Part shown: positions 55,799 through 64,000 of the stretch, piece by piece
Layout of the letters: each line of letters starts with the position of its first letter
Position numbering within the stretch: position 1 is the stretch's first letter
From: Dinoroseobacter sp.
GTDB taxonomy: Bacteria > Pseudomonadota > Alphaproteobacteria > Rhodobacterales > Rhodobacteraceae
Direction: 5' to 3'
Assembly: GCA_030066795.1 (NCBI GenBank)
Contig: JASJAW010000019.1
Span: forward strand, 1-64,000
Length of the DNA: 64,000 nt
Translations under genes and position numbers: made by a program
The notes under the pieces: generated by a model
What the model was told of the DNA's origin: nothing
Seen by the model: only the letters and a program-made list of their open reading frames with translations
The model's database searches: none

Positions 55799-56520
55799 GG
55801 CAGCGCCTCTTGCACAGCTCCGCCCTTCGGATTGTCTGCGAGTGCTGCCAGTTCCGCGGTGGACACGGGGTCGAAAATCACTTCGTCGCCCGGTTTCAGA
55901 AGGAAGGGCATGTCCGCGTCAGGTTGAAAGAGGCGTACACGGGTCTGAGCAATATGGCGCCAGCCTGTAGGGGTTCGATTGGGAAAAAGAACAAGCTGCC
56001 GGATCGCAACGCACAGCCCGCCCTGCGGGACCTCCGCGGTCAGCTTGGATTGGCGGGGAATGTCCCAATTCTCGGGTAATTCTCCGAGGTACGGCATCCC
56101 GGGAGCGAAGCCGATTGTCTGTACGCGCACAGGCTGATGGGTTAGTGCCGCGATGGCTTCGGTTTCGGTCATTCCGGCCAATGCCGATGCCTCGGCGAGT
56201 TGCGGACCCAGCTCTCCGCCGAACACTGCAGGTATCCGCCAGAGATTGCGCCCTTCCGGGGGCGGCGCGGCATACCAATCGCGGGTGGCCAGTATGGTGG
56301 ACAGCGCTTTTTTCATCTGTGCGTGCGGCACGACAAGTGGGTCGAACCTGACATAGGCGGAGACAAGAGAGGTCGACGCTTCCGTCACGCCATCGAGCTG
56401 CGCGTCGCTGACCGCCTTGTGAAAGGCCAGTGCGGCTCGGTTCGCAGCGTCGTTCAGAGTGTCTCCGAAGGTCACAAGCATTCCGTCGTAACCCAGGTTT
56501 CTGATGACGGGCGTGTCCAT
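55795..56520 (-). CDS. pxpB: 5-oxoprolinase subunit B-like (PxpB/KipI)
   Basis: This 241-residue protein of the KipI/PxpB type is the usual partner of PxpC. GFAPGMPYLGELPENWDIPRQSK is the conserved region. The later VPQGGLCVAIRQLVLFPNRTPTGW differs from the common VPAGSVGIAGAQTGIYP form, which hints at a different subgroup. It follows the DUF2848 gene by nine bases and overlaps pxpC. Confidence 0.83.
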   Translation of the reverse strand: MDTPVIRNLGYDGMLVTFGDTLNDAANRAALAFHKAVSDAQLDGVTEASTSLVSAYVRFDPLVVPHAQMKKALSTILATRDWYAAPPPEGRNLWRIPAVFGGELGPQLAEASALAGMTETEAIAALTHQPVRVQTIGFAPGMPYLGELPENWDIPRQSKLTAEVPQGGLCVAIRQLVLFPNRTPTGWRHIAQTRVRLFQPDADMPFLLKPGDEVIFDPVSTAELAALADNPKGGAVQEALP

Positions 56521-56529
56521 CGATCGGCC

Positions 56530-57183
56530 TCAGGCAATCACCGGTAGAACGCGGACAGAGTAGCCGAGCGATATGGTGCGGTTCAGTATGGGATCGATCA
56601 GCGACATTCTGTAGGTGGTTGCCGGGCGCACACCGCCAATGGCACCAAGGGTTCCGCACAGCATCGCGCCGCCGTCGGCCAAGCCCGAGCGGTCAATGAG
56701 CTCGGCCAGGGGCCGGATACTGGCCAGCGTACCGTCTTGATAGCGCACGGTCTTGCCGTCCTCATCAACATCGCATCGCAGAACCAGTTGATCGAGATGG
56801 TCTTCAATTTCGACCCAGGGCCATAGCATTCTCGAAACAGGTTTCGGGCAGACTTGCTTAGAGGCGGCGACCGAGACCGTCTCCAGTGCGCGGTCAGTGT
56901 GGTCTGAGCCGAGCCCGAGCCATAGTTGCCCGCCACTTCGGATCACAAGTGGCTCGACTTCACCCGATGTCTCCGTGCCGACCACCTGTATCGCCGTATC
57001 GTGGCAAAGAAGACCGCTGGACACTCGATAAAAGAGCGGAACGGTCGATGGTGGGGCGACCCCAAGTGCGGCCAACTCCTCGATATGGTGGTCGACCGCG
57101 GCACGATCGCGGCCGGTCCAACCAGCCACGATCACATCCGTGATTTCTTGCAAAAGGGGTCCGTTCGGGGTGTTGAAGTGCAT
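56530..57183 (-). CDS. DUF2848 family protein
   Basis: This 217-residue protein has GPLLQEITDVIVAGWTGRDRAAVDHHIEELAALGVAPPSTVPLFYR, which I recognise as DUF2848. That family is of unknown function and is related in fold to fumarylacetoacetate hydrolase-type proteins. It often lies near TRAP transporters and amide or acid catabolism genes. Here it is between dctM and pxpB, with three and nine bases between genes, so it is co-transcribed. No catalytic role is established. Confidence 0.72.
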   Translation of the reverse strand: MHFNTPNGPLLQEITDVIVAGWTGRDRAAVDHHIEELAALGVAPPSTVPLFYRVSSGLLCHDTAIQVVGTETSGEVEPLVIRSGGQLWLGLGSDHTDRALETVSVAASKQVCPKPVSRMLWPWVEIEDHLDQLVLRCDVDEDGKTVRYQDGTLASIRPLAELIDRSGLADGGAMLCGTLGAIGGVRPATTYRMSLIDPILNRTISLGYSVRVLPVIA

Positions 57184-57186
57184 GCT

Positions 57187-58476
57187 TCAAGGCTCGCTGA
57201 GCACCGAGGGGAGATACAGTGCGATTGAGGGGAACGCGATCAAAAGAGCAACCATGATCAGCATCGCGACCACATAGGGAATTGCACCAACCATCACCTC
57301 GCTCATCTTGCCGGATTTGCGCGCGCCCTGAACAACATACAGATTCAGTCCGACAGGCGGCGTGATAAGCGCCATTTCGATCAGCACAATCATCAGGATG
57401 CCGAACCAGATCGGATCGAACCCTTGTGCCACCACCAGCGGCACGATGATCGGGATGGTTACCACCATCAGCGACAGCGTCTCGATGAAGAACCCCAGCA
57501 CGATGTAAATCAGAACCACCACGAATATCAGCCCCATGGGCGACAGGCCCAACCCGTCAAGAAGGTTTTGCAACTCCTGTCCCAACCCAGCCGAGGCAAG
57601 CGTAAAATTTAAGAACGATGCACCGATGACCACCAGCATGATCATGGACGTGATTTTGACGGTTCCGAGAATACTTTCCGCAAACATGCGAACGCTGACC
57701 CCACCGAACACAGCGGCAATTGCGACCGCGCCGGCAACCCCAACGGCAGCGGCTTCGGTCGGTGTGGCCCATCCTTTGTAAATCGTGCCGATAATGATCC
57801 CGAACAGGAGCACGATCGGGACCAGTTGGACCAGAGCGCGCATCATCTCGGAAATCGTGAAGATGCGGCGTGTCCCGCCCAGTTCCGGACGAAGCAGGCA
57901 GATAACGACCGTGATGGCCATGAAGCCCAAGGCGAGGGCGATGCCCGGAATGAGGCCAGCCAGAAAGAGTTGCGGGATCGAGGTCTGGGTAAGAAATCCG
58001 TAGACGATCAGGTTGATTGAGGGCGGGATCATGATGCCAAGCGTGCCACCGGCGGCGATGGCTCCGGAAAAAAGCCTTGGATCGTATCCAAGCTTTTCGG
58101 CCTGCGGCATGGCAACGGTCGCAACGGTTGCCGCCGTGGCTACAGACGATCCCGATGTCGCGGAGAACATCGTCGCGGTTGCGACATTCGCATGCACAAG
58201 GCCGCCCGGTAGCCAACTTACCCATCGATCAAGCGCCGCGTATGTCCGTGCAGCAATTCCTGAGCGCACCAGGATCTCGCCGAGCAGAACAAAAAATGGA
58301 ATGGCGATCAGGGTGGCGTTGTTGGAGGTTGACCAGACAAGATTTCCGAGCCCTTTGATTAACGGAAACGGGCTGAAAAAGGTATCTACACCGAAGCCCA
58401 GAAGGAACAAAACGATCCCGACCGGAATTGACAGCGCGAGGAGCCCCAACAGGCCAGTGGCAATGGCCCAGATCAT
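57187..58476 (-). CDS. TRAP transporter 3, large permease subunit (DctM)
   Basis: The start is at 58476 (MIWAIATGLLGLLALSIPVG), overlapping dctQ by four bases; the track start at 58626 is inside dctQ. The 429-residue protein has about 12 helices with the family features ATSGSSVATAATVATVAMPQAEKLGYDPRL and ITPPVGLNLYVVQGA. It forms the membrane channel of the transporter with DctQ. Confidence 0.88.
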   Translation of the reverse strand: MIWAIATGLLGLLALSIPVGIVLFLLGFGVDTFFSPFPLIKGLGNLVWSTSNNATLIAIPFFVLLGEILVRSGIAARTYAALDRWVSWLPGGLVHANVATATMFSATSGSSVATAATVATVAMPQAEKLGYDPRLFSGAIAAGGTLGIMIPPSINLIVYGFLTQTSIPQLFLAGLIPGIALALGFMAITVVICLLRPELGGTRRIFTISEMMRALVQLVPIVLLFGIIIGTIYKGWATPTEAAAVGVAGAVAIAAVFGGVSVRMFAESILGTVKITSMIMLVVIGASFLNFTLASAGLGQELQNLLDGLGLSPMGLIFVVVLIYIVLGFFIETLSLMVVTIPIIVPLVVAQGFDPIWFGILMIVLIEMALITPPVGLNLYVVQGARKSGKMSEVMVGAIPYVVAMLIMVALLIAFPSIALYLPSVLSEP

Positions 58477-59021
58477 TTGACGAGGTCCTCTTCCCCAAAG
58501 CAGCCAACCGCCTCTTCTGCCTTGTCGAAACGGCCTTTGAGCACCATCGTCGCGGCTGCGATGAATGTCAGCCATGCCATGAGCGCGAACCAGATCCATC
58601 CAGCAAACCAAGGGGCCTGAACCCATGCAAGCGGTGTCTCAAGCGGTGTGTTCGCGCGTGAAGAGTTGGCCAGCGAACGTTCAAGCACAGGCCAGCATTT
58701 GTAGGCGATGAGCGTGACGGTGCCGGTAAGCACCAGCATCGAGAAAAGATCGAAAAAGGCGCGCCCGCGCTGACCTGCACGCCCCCTGAGGATATCGATC
58801 CGGACATGGCCCAGTTCGAGCAGCGTGAAGGCCATGCCCCATGACGTGGCAATGGCCATCACGTAACCCGAGATCTCATCCGTCCCGCCGAAAGAAGACC
58901 CCACCTGACGCAACAGGATATCGATCAGCACGATCAATGCACATCCCAGCAACAGCACACCCGTCAAGAGTGCAATACCGTGGTTCAGGCGGCGCAGGTG
59001 GTGAAGCAGGCGGTCTTCCAT
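58473..59021 (-). CDS. TRAP transporter 3, small permease subunit (DctQ)
   Basis: This 182-residue, four-helix DctQ protein has the motif TLLELGHVRIDILRGRAGQRG. It starts 23 bases after the binding-protein gene and overlaps dctM by ATGA. It is part of the same operon as pxpB and pxpC. Confidence 0.86.
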   Translation of the reverse strand: MEDRLLHHLRRLNHGIALLTGVLLLGCALIVLIDILLRQVGSSFGGTDEISGYVMAIATSWGMAFTLLELGHVRIDILRGRAGQRGRAFFDLFSMLVLTGTVTLIAYKCWPVLERSLANSSRANTPLETPLAWVQAPWFAGWIWFALMAWLTFIAAATMVLKGRFDKAEEAVGCFGEEDLVK

Positions 59022-59044
59022 GGGTCTTCTTTTCGCACCGGGCG

Positions 59045-60079
59045 TTAGCTGCCGATCTGGACGCCGACAACCTCGCCGACACTGGCATTCCAGCGCTCGG
59101 CCCAGTCACCACCAGCGCGCTCTGCCCAATCTGGCAGGACCTGACCGACAAGTACGCTGCGTGCTTTCTCGAAATCAGCATCCGACACTTCGACAAGGGT
59201 CATGTTGCGCGCGTCGCCCGCCGGGCAGTCGCCATTTCCGGTCAGGCAAGCGATATCGTTGACCAGTGCATCCTGTGCGCTGGCCCAGGCCGGGGCTTCG
59301 AACTCGGCCGCGACCTGCGCGGTGATCAGTTCCTGGGTTGCGGCATCAAGACTGTTCCACTTGTCCATGTTCATCGCTGTGACCACACTGTCCCAGCCCC
59401 CAAGCGGGATGGGCATCAGGTGAGTTGATACTTCCCACCAGCCCGCGGAATAACCCGAACCCGCGCCTGTAACAGCGCAATCGACCACGCCTTTCTGAAG
59501 CGCACCCGGCACTTCCGAAAAGCCGACATTCACACCCTCAGCGCCCAGAGCTTCGAGGAATTTCGCAGTCATACGGCCCGATGCGCGAACCTTCAGGCCT
59601 TCGAGATCAGCAAGTTCAGATACCTCCGCGTTGCAGAAGACGACCTGCGGCGGGTAGGGCGCGATGGCTAGCACCTTGCTGTTGAAGCGCGCCGCGTAGA
59701 TATCCTCGACCATCGGACGAGCGGCATCCACCATTGCCCGTGCCTCGTCGGCGGTCAGGGCCAGAAGCGGCACATCAAGGCCCTCCAGCTCCGGGGCGTC
59801 GGCCACGGCGTAATCGGCCACGGTCATGGCGACGTCATAGACGCCATCGCCCAGCAGGCGGAAGACATCGCCCACACCAAGGTTCATCTGGTTGTGGGTT
59901 GTCAGCGAGACACTGATATTCCCGCCAGATGCCGCTGGCAGTGTCTCGCCCCAGAAAGGTGCCTCATACTGCTTGTGAAGCGGCAGGCCGGACCAGCTGC
60001 CTACAACGGACAGGTCCTCGGCCAGCGCAGGTGTGGCCAAGGCAGTGCTGGCGATCAGAATGCTCAGAGCATATTTCAT
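59045..60079 (-). CDS. TRAP transporter 3, periplasmic binding protein (DctP)
   Basis: This 344-residue binding protein has a signal peptide (MKYALSILIASTALATPALA) and the ligand-arginine region DLEGLKVRASGRMTAKFLEALG. AAGGAG precedes the ATG at a good distance. It lies 10 bases after the DUF1445 gene. Two cysteines (CLTGNGDC) near the C-terminal part may form a disulfide. Its ligand may be 5-oxoproline, D-glutamate or a related amide acid, suggested only by the operon. Confidence 0.85.
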   Translation of the reverse strand: MKYALSILIASTALATPALAEDLSVVGSWSGLPLHKQYEAPFWGETLPAASGGNISVSLTTHNQMNLGVGDVFRLLGDGVYDVAMTVADYAVADAPELEGLDVPLLALTADEARAMVDAARPMVEDIYAARFNSKVLAIAPYPPQVVFCNAEVSELADLEGLKVRASGRMTAKFLEALGAEGVNVGFSEVPGALQKGVVDCAVTGAGSGYSAGWWEVSTHLMPIPLGGWDSVVTAMNMDKWNSLDAATQELITAQVAAEFEAPAWASAQDALVNDIACLTGNGDCPAGDARNMTLVEVSDADFEKARSVLVGQVLPDWAERAGGDWAERWNASVGEVVGVQIGS

Positions 60080-60089
60080 GGAAATCTCC

Positions 60090-60920
60090 TTATGGGACTT
60101 TTGTCAGGTTCTCAGTTTTCGGGGATAACACCGGAACTTCGGCGTCCTCTGCGACGTCGGTGATCAGCATGTGCCCGGGTTTATGGGTGATGCAAATCGG
60201 CATTTGTGCAGCTTCAAGGGCAACTTGCGGAGTAACCCCGCAGGCCCAGAACACGGGTACATGATCATCCGGAACGGGCGCAGCATCGCCCCAATCGGGA
60301 CGCGTGACATCATGAATGCCGATTTCCTTCGGCTCGCCCCAGTGTACTGGGCCGCCATGCGCAAGTGGATAGCACTTCGAAATCTCGGCCGCTTCTGCGA
60401 CCCGATGTTTCGGAACGGCGCGCATAGAGACCACCATTTTCCCTCGGAACGGCCCGGCCGGTACCGTCTCGATACTGGAACGGAACATCGGTACGGTCTT
60501 ATCGTTGTCGATATGCCAGAGGCTGATGCCAGCTTCTTGAAGGGCATGCTCGAAAGTGAACGAACATCCCAGCGCGAACACGACAAAATCGTCCCGCCAG
60601 ATATCGCTGATGTCGTCGACCGTCTCCGTGAGGTGCCCGTCGCGATACACGTTATAGGCCGGAACATCCGTGCGGATGTCGATGTCGTGTCCCATGGTGA
60701 ACATGAACGGGTTTCCGGTGTCAGAAACACCCGTCAGCGGACAGGGCTTGGGGTTGCGCTGACAGTATCGCATGAAGTCGAGTGCGTACGCTTCTGGCAT
60801 AATCGCCAAGTTCGCCTGAAGATGTCCACGCCCGAGCCCGGCTGTGTGAGAGCGATAGGTCCCTGTGCGGATCGCGGTACGAACATCCGCCAGACGACTG
60901 TTCTTCAGTGCCTCGTACAC
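60090..60920 (-). CDS. DUF1445/D-glutamate cyclase-like hydro-lyase
   Basis: The product is a 276-residue protein of the UPF0317/DUF1445 family, related to D-glutamate cyclase, which makes 5-oxo-D-proline from D-glutamate. VFALGCSFTFEHALQEAG and VPVFWACGVTPQVAL are conserved. The GTG at 60920 is the likely start, preceded by AGGGGGA. It is the first gene behind the LysR gene and the first of an operon with TRAP transporter 3 and PxpB/PxpC. A role in producing or using 5-oxoproline is attractive but not shown. Confidence 0.83.
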   Translation of the reverse strand: MYEALKNSRLADVRTAIRTGTYRSHTAGLGRGHLQANLAIMPEAYALDFMRYCQRNPKPCPLTGVSDTGNPFMFTMGHDIDIRTDVPAYNVYRDGHLTETVDDISDIWRDDFVVFALGCSFTFEHALQEAGISLWHIDNDKTVPMFRSSIETVPAGPFRGKMVVSMRAVPKHRVAEAAEISKCYPLAHGGPVHWGEPKEIGIHDVTRPDWGDAAPVPDDHVPVFWACGVTPQVALEAAQMPICITHKPGHMLITDVAEDAEVPVLSPKTENLTKVP

Positions 60921-61008
60921 AACCGTTGTCCCCCTGTTTCGCCGAAGGGTGTGCGAATAAACCTATAAAATCAAATCGAATAAATTTAGCAAAACCTATA
61001 GAGAAATT

Positions 61009-61908
61009 TTATACCAAGTCAGACTCGGCATATCTTTTTGCAACCTCGAGCGCGAGTGCCGCCGCGGTTTCGTTGAGATGGCTTTTGGGTTCTCGCAAAA
61101 AGGATGCGGTGAACTGCAGTGGGCTTGGAACCCAGCCGGGGTCAAACTCTATAATACGACCGGCGCGCACATATTCCCGGCCAAGAGCACGAGGCAAAGC
61201 GGCCACGCCCATATCCGCTTCGACAAGCCGGAAACATGCGGATAGCGACGTAGATGGAAAAAGCGCGGCATCAGGGCCTAACCGTTCGAACAACTCCTCT
61301 TTCAACTCGCGAAAAGGGCGTGTGTTTCGCGCGTAGCTTAGGACAGGTCGCTGTAGTAGTTCGATCGCTGACAGTGAGGGGTTCCTCTTGGCGGAGGTAT
61401 ACCAGGCAAGGTCGAAACCCGGTAGAACGATGTTGTCCGTAGAGTATTCAGAGATGGGACCCAGCAGAATCGCAAGGTCTATTTCTCGGCTGAGCAGCGC
61501 TTCGCGCAGATCGAGCGATACGTCCACTTTCAGCTCGATCTCGATCCGAGGATAGGCCGTGTGGAGCTGTGACACCAGCTCGGGTAACCAGCATTGGGCC
61601 ACCGTTTCCGAAGCACCAATGCGCAACCGGCCTTCTACGCCGCTTGGATCGACGACATCGCGCTGCACCAGTTCTACGAGGTGCTCGAACTTTTCTGCAT
61701 GGGCAAGCAGCAGTTCACCCCGTTTCGTCAGTTTCATCCCACCCGATGTTCGTTCGAACAGCTCACAGGCGAGGGCGCGTTCAAGGTTCTTGATCCGCGC
61801 GGTAATTGCGGGTTGGGTCAGCCCTAATGCGACAGAAGCACGGTGCAGGCCGCCCAGTCGTACAACGGTCAGAAAGGTTCGCATCTGGTCAAGTGTGAAT
61901 CGCGACAT
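61009..61908 (-). CDS. LysR-type transcriptional regulator
   Basis: This 299-residue regulator has an N-terminal winged helix (MSRFTLDQMRTFLTVVRLGGLHRASVALGLTQPAITARIKNLERAL) and a C-terminal effector-binding domain of the substrate-binding protein type. It lies 88 bases upstream of the DUF1445 gene and reads in the same direction. It is the obvious candidate regulator of the 60920-54794 operon. Which inducer it senses is not visible. Confidence 0.87.
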   Translation of the reverse strand: MSRFTLDQMRTFLTVVRLGGLHRASVALGLTQPAITARIKNLERALACELFERTSGGMKLTKRGELLLAHAEKFEHLVELVQRDVVDPSGVEGRLRIGASETVAQCWLPELVSQLHTAYPRIEIELKVDVSLDLREALLSREIDLAILLGPISEYSTDNIVLPGFDLAWYTSAKRNPSLSAIELLQRPVLSYARNTRPFRELKEELFERLGPDAALFPSTSLSACFRLVEADMGVAALPRALGREYVRAGRIIEFDPGWVPSPLQFTASFLREPKSHLNETAAALALEVAKRYAESDLV

Positions 61909-62215
61909 GCTTTTCTCGTCGCATGTAAATGGCTTGCATTGATAGTTTAACTTGATTTTTTCTTGTGTTTTGGCTCTGGCTCAAAGCCACTGCAGTGCTG
62001 CTGGAGATGTGCTCGAAGAGTTGGCCTTGCCGCACAGGAGCGGCCGGTTCGACTGTAAGACGTTCGGCCGGCCACCAAGGCGATCTCGCCCGCTCTTCGA
62101 AATGAAATAAGGCCACACGGAAGGGCTATGGGGCTTTGACCCTGATGCGCACGGTCGTGACCCTCAACATGATTTGCTCCGGTTTGACAGTCACCACCCG
62201 TCCTGAATGCCGTCA
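61909..62215. other. 307-base intergenic region without a supported gene
   Basis: ORFs on the minus strand (61947-62216 and 61889-62116) run through it but have a repetitive Arg- and Ser-rich composition and no ribosome binding site. A GGCCGG...CCGGCC pair about 20 bases apart is present near 62042-62077. It probably holds the promoter of lysR and perhaps gene remnants. Confidence 0.45.
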
Positions 62216-62680
62216 CTAGACGTCGCGCAGTTTTCCCCGCCAGAGCAGGGACTGTCGGTTGAGTGCTGTGAGATCTGCTGATCCGTCAAGAATGGCTTCG
62301 CACAGGGTTACAGCCTTAGAGGCCTGTGCATATGTCAGGTTCTTGTAGGCTGGTCGCTGGATATGATCGTACCAAACGCCTTCACACACGGCATCAAGCA
62401 CTATCCGTTGAAAGCAGTGGTCGTTTACGACGGGCCACTTCCTCGACCGGTCCAGCGCGAGTTCAGGCATCACGATGCCGGTCAAATGGCGATACCGAGC
62501 GATCATCGCCTCTGTTTGCTCTGCCGTTGCGATCTTTGTCACGGCGTCATCTCCAAATCTCTGGTAGTGCGACAAAGATAGTCTGCGCTCACTCTGTCCA
62601 AGCTCTTTTTTCGCGCCATATCTCTCCGGGCAGTATCCCTGTCGGGGTTGTCTACTCAATCGTTTTGGAAGAAAGCGCAT
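62216..62680 (-). CDS. Conserved-looking unknown protein, 154 aa
   Basis: The likely start is 62680 (MRFLPKRLSRQPRQGYCP), with 62716 as alternative. The first part is basic and probably flexible. The last 100 residues (TEAMIARYRHLTGIVMPELALDRSRKWPVVNDHCFQRIVLDAVC and AYKNLTYAQASKAVTLCEAILDG) look folded and protein-like. I cannot name the family. Its start codon overlaps that of the divergent small gene at 62679 by two bases, which is unusual. Confidence 0.5.
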   Translation of the reverse strand: MRFLPKRLSRQPRQGYCPERYGAKKELGQSERRLSLSHYQRFGDDAVTKIATAEQTEAMIARYRHLTGIVMPELALDRSRKWPVVNDHCFQRIVLDAVCEGVWYDHIQRPAYKNLTYAQASKAVTLCEAILDGSADLTALNRQSLLWRGKLRDV

Positions 62681-62873
62681 GCCGAAGCGAACATCTCCGA
62701 GGTCCGCAAAGGACATCGTGGATGCTGATGACCTTGAAAGCCTGGTTCAGGATAAGCGAGAGGGCTGGCGTGCCACGAGTTCCAAGGCAAGGCGCCGTCA
62801 GCGTCGCTATAAAAAGCTCTTGATTTCAAAGCTGCCGTTGGTCGCTGACGATGATCCTTACGACCTCGGATGA
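62679..62873 (+). CDS. Small basic hypothetical protein, 64 aa
   Basis: The ATG at 62679 has GGAAG at a normal distance. The product has an acidic segment (KDIVDADDLESLVQDKREGW) followed by a strongly basic stretch (SKARRRQRRYKKLL) and an acidic end. It may bind nucleic acid or a ribosomal component. It precedes folB by 33 bases, so the two are probably co-transcribed. The start overlaps the divergent gene on the other strand by two bases. Confidence 0.55.
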   Translation: MPKRTSPRSAKDIVDADDLESLVQDKREGWRATSSKARRRQRRYKKLLISKLPLVADDDPYDLG

Positions 62874-62906
62874 GGCATACGCGGCTAAGAAACTAAGGAC
62901 GAAAAG

Positions 62907-63296
62907 ATGCCAACTCACAGCAGGGTTGAATTACGAGACCTGAAGATCCTCACCGATATCGGAACCTACGGCCCTGATGATGTTGTGCCTGAGGCGCATA
63001 TCCTGGATCTCGTTTTGACAATAGATCCGAGCTTGGTGCTCATTGACCAAGACGGCATGGATCGGGTCTTTGACTACGATCCGCTGATCTCCGAGATCGA
63101 CCGGTTGGCGCAGGATGTCCATTACGAGACTCAAGAACGGCTGATGACCCGCATAGTGGAAGCCTGTGCAACGTACGCGTCGATTGACGCTGTTGAGGTG
63201 ACATTGACGAAAACACCCGTGCTGCACGGGACAGGGCGGCTTGGTGTTCACTTGGTTGTTGACGCGGATGCCCTGGCTGCGATGCGTCCAAGCTAA
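62907..63296 (+). CDS. folB: Dihydroneopterin aldolase FolB-like
   Basis: This 129-residue protein of the FolB/FolX fold has RDLKILTDIGTYGPDDVVPEAHILDLVL at the start and VEACATYASIDAVEVTLTKTPVLHG at the end, with the lysine of TLTKTP as the likely catalytic residue. It cleaves 7,8-dihydroneopterin in folate synthesis. AAGGA precedes the ATG. No other folate gene is present. The N-terminal region is slightly unusual, so epimerase or other FolB-type activity is possible. Confidence 0.8.
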   Translation: MPTHSRVELRDLKILTDIGTYGPDDVVPEAHILDLVLTIDPSLVLIDQDGMDRVFDYDPLISEIDRLAQDVHYETQERLMTRIVEACATYASIDAVEVTLTKTPVLHGTGRLGVHLVVDADALAAMRPS

Positions 63297-63504
63297 GAGC
63301 CGAGACTTTTCCACGAGAACGAACCTGTCTGGTAAAGGACGTTCTGCCAGGTCACGCAGAGAATGCGGACCGTTCATTCTGCCGGACGAGCGTTGGAGCG
63401 ATGGACTTGTGGAAAATCTACGGACGGTCCCTGCTGAAAAAGTTAGCTAGCCGCAATAAATATCTGTCTATAAACAACTTTGCGAACTCATCAGTCGGGC
63501 GCAT

Positions 63505-64000
63505 CTAGGCTCGTGACTTTCCAAACCACATTCGTGCAAAGACCCCATCTTTTAGGACCAAGGCGTGGAAAATGGCTGCAGACAGATGCAGCGCCACCAC
63601 TGCTGATATCGCGATAGCGCCAACAAAATGCGCGAACTTCGCGGTGTTGGCTAAGTCATCGGACCGCGGAACGATCACGGGGACGCCCCAAGCATCCAGA
63701 CTTTCGATTGGAAAACCTCCTGCTTTCACCCGTATGTAGCCCAAAACGGGCATGGCGAACATGAGCACGTAAAGCAGAGCGTGGGAGGCTGCGGCGGCTT
63801 TTTGCTGCACCGGGCTTACCGTATCCGGTAGTGGAGGCGGCGTGAAAACCAATCGAAGGATTAGCCTTAATAACACCAGTGAAAACGCTAAAATCCCTGT
63901 ATTTTTGTGGAAAATGAATAAAGTGTTCCGAACGGATTGGGGCAGTTCTTCCTGCACCATTGCGAACCCGGTTGCGATCATCGCGAGTATCAAAAGGGCC
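63505..64000 (-). CDS. Cytochrome b561-type membrane protein, 5' end outside window
   Basis: The ORF track starts at 63993 (TTG), but the frame is open to the right edge and reads ALLILAMIATGFAM, so the true start lies outside. A di-heme b561 fold is suggested by FHKNTGILAF, SHALLYVLMFAMPVLGY and HFVGAIAISAVVALHLSAAIFHALV, with histidines on the membrane helices. The product probably transfers electrons in the inner membrane. It is convergent with folB across about 200 bases. Confidence 0.82.
   Translation of the reverse strand, partial: ALLILAMIATGFAMVQEELPQSVRNTLFIFHKNTGILAFSLVLLRLILRLVFTPPPLPDTVSPVQQKAAAASHALLYVLMFAMPVLGYIRVKAGGFPIESLDAWGVPVIVPRSDDLANTAKFAHFVGAIAISAVVALHLSAAIFHALVLKDGVFARMWFGKSRA

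Noticed and set aside
61947-62216. 89-codon minus-strand ORF between lysR and the 154-residue gene
   Set aside because: Starts with GTG overlapping a stop and ends in low-complexity residues; no homology recognised.
63401-63508. 35-codon plus-strand ORF (MDLWKIYGRSLLKKL...)
   Set aside because: GGAG is only two bases from the ATG, the frame runs into the end of the b561 gene, and no family is recognised.

Overview
The window looks like part of the chromosome of a marine-type Rhodobacteraceae (Roseobacter-group) alphaproteobacterium. The evidence is the gene content and arrangement: an aglR-bgl-glk / aglEFGAK alpha-glucoside locus, three TRAP transporters, cckA directly upstream of recA with an alphaproteobacterial GTTC-N7-GTTC SOS box, an iscR-sufBCDS cluster whose IscR has a single cysteine, and a sitABCD manganese transporter. 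Coding density is high, with many ATGA or TAATG overlaps. No CRISPR array, rRNA gene or intact insertion sequence was seen.

Region by region. Positions 1-4816 are the right-hand end of an integrated phage-like island: a partial DUF4055 portal-type gene, small unknown genes, a large CG-rich inverted repeat, an AlpA-type excisionase coupled to an unknown 400-residue gene, and a tyrosine recombinase with no recognisable catalytic tyrosine. It ends at a 3' fragment of a tRNA-Thr gene that I read as attR. Positions 5260-11373 hold a lipoprotein, a BKACE (DUF849) enzyme divergent from sitABCD, and glk. Positions 10384-20442 are the alpha-glucoside locus, which imports and hydrolyses alpha-glucosides and feeds glucose to Glk. 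Positions 20439-24423 carry TRAP transporter 1, divergent from an HpcH/HpaI aldolase.

Positions 24499-33632 are core genes: guaB, an RsmB-like methyltransferase, cckA, recA and alaS. Positions 33637-36130 hold small envelope and hypothetical genes, an EmrE-like exporter and a hydrolase. Positions 36307-45449 are a long iscR-suf operon. Besides two cysteine desulfurases and sufB, sufC and sufD it carries several small membrane proteins, a YbjQ-like protein and two YIP1-like proteins. Position 45455 onward has a bacterial pentameric ligand-gated channel homologue, tRNA-Arg(CCG) and a nuclease-domain gene remnant.

Positions 47192-61908 are all on the minus strand and look catabolic. A proximal operon has TRAP transporter 3, DUF1445 (D-glutamate cyclase-like), DUF2848 and PxpB/PxpC, behind a LysR regulator. 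A distal operon has TRAP transporter 2, a molybdenum hydroxylase large subunit, an FAD monooxygenase and an Asp/Glu racemase-superfamily enzyme. The two modules resemble parts of 5-oxoproline/D-glutamate and aromatic or N-heteroaromatic degradation, but key partners (PxpA, small Mo-hydroxylase subunits, a ring-cleavage enzyme) are absent from the window. These catabolic modules are the best candidates for something undescribed. Positions 62216-64000 hold two small unknown genes, folB and a partial cytochrome b561.
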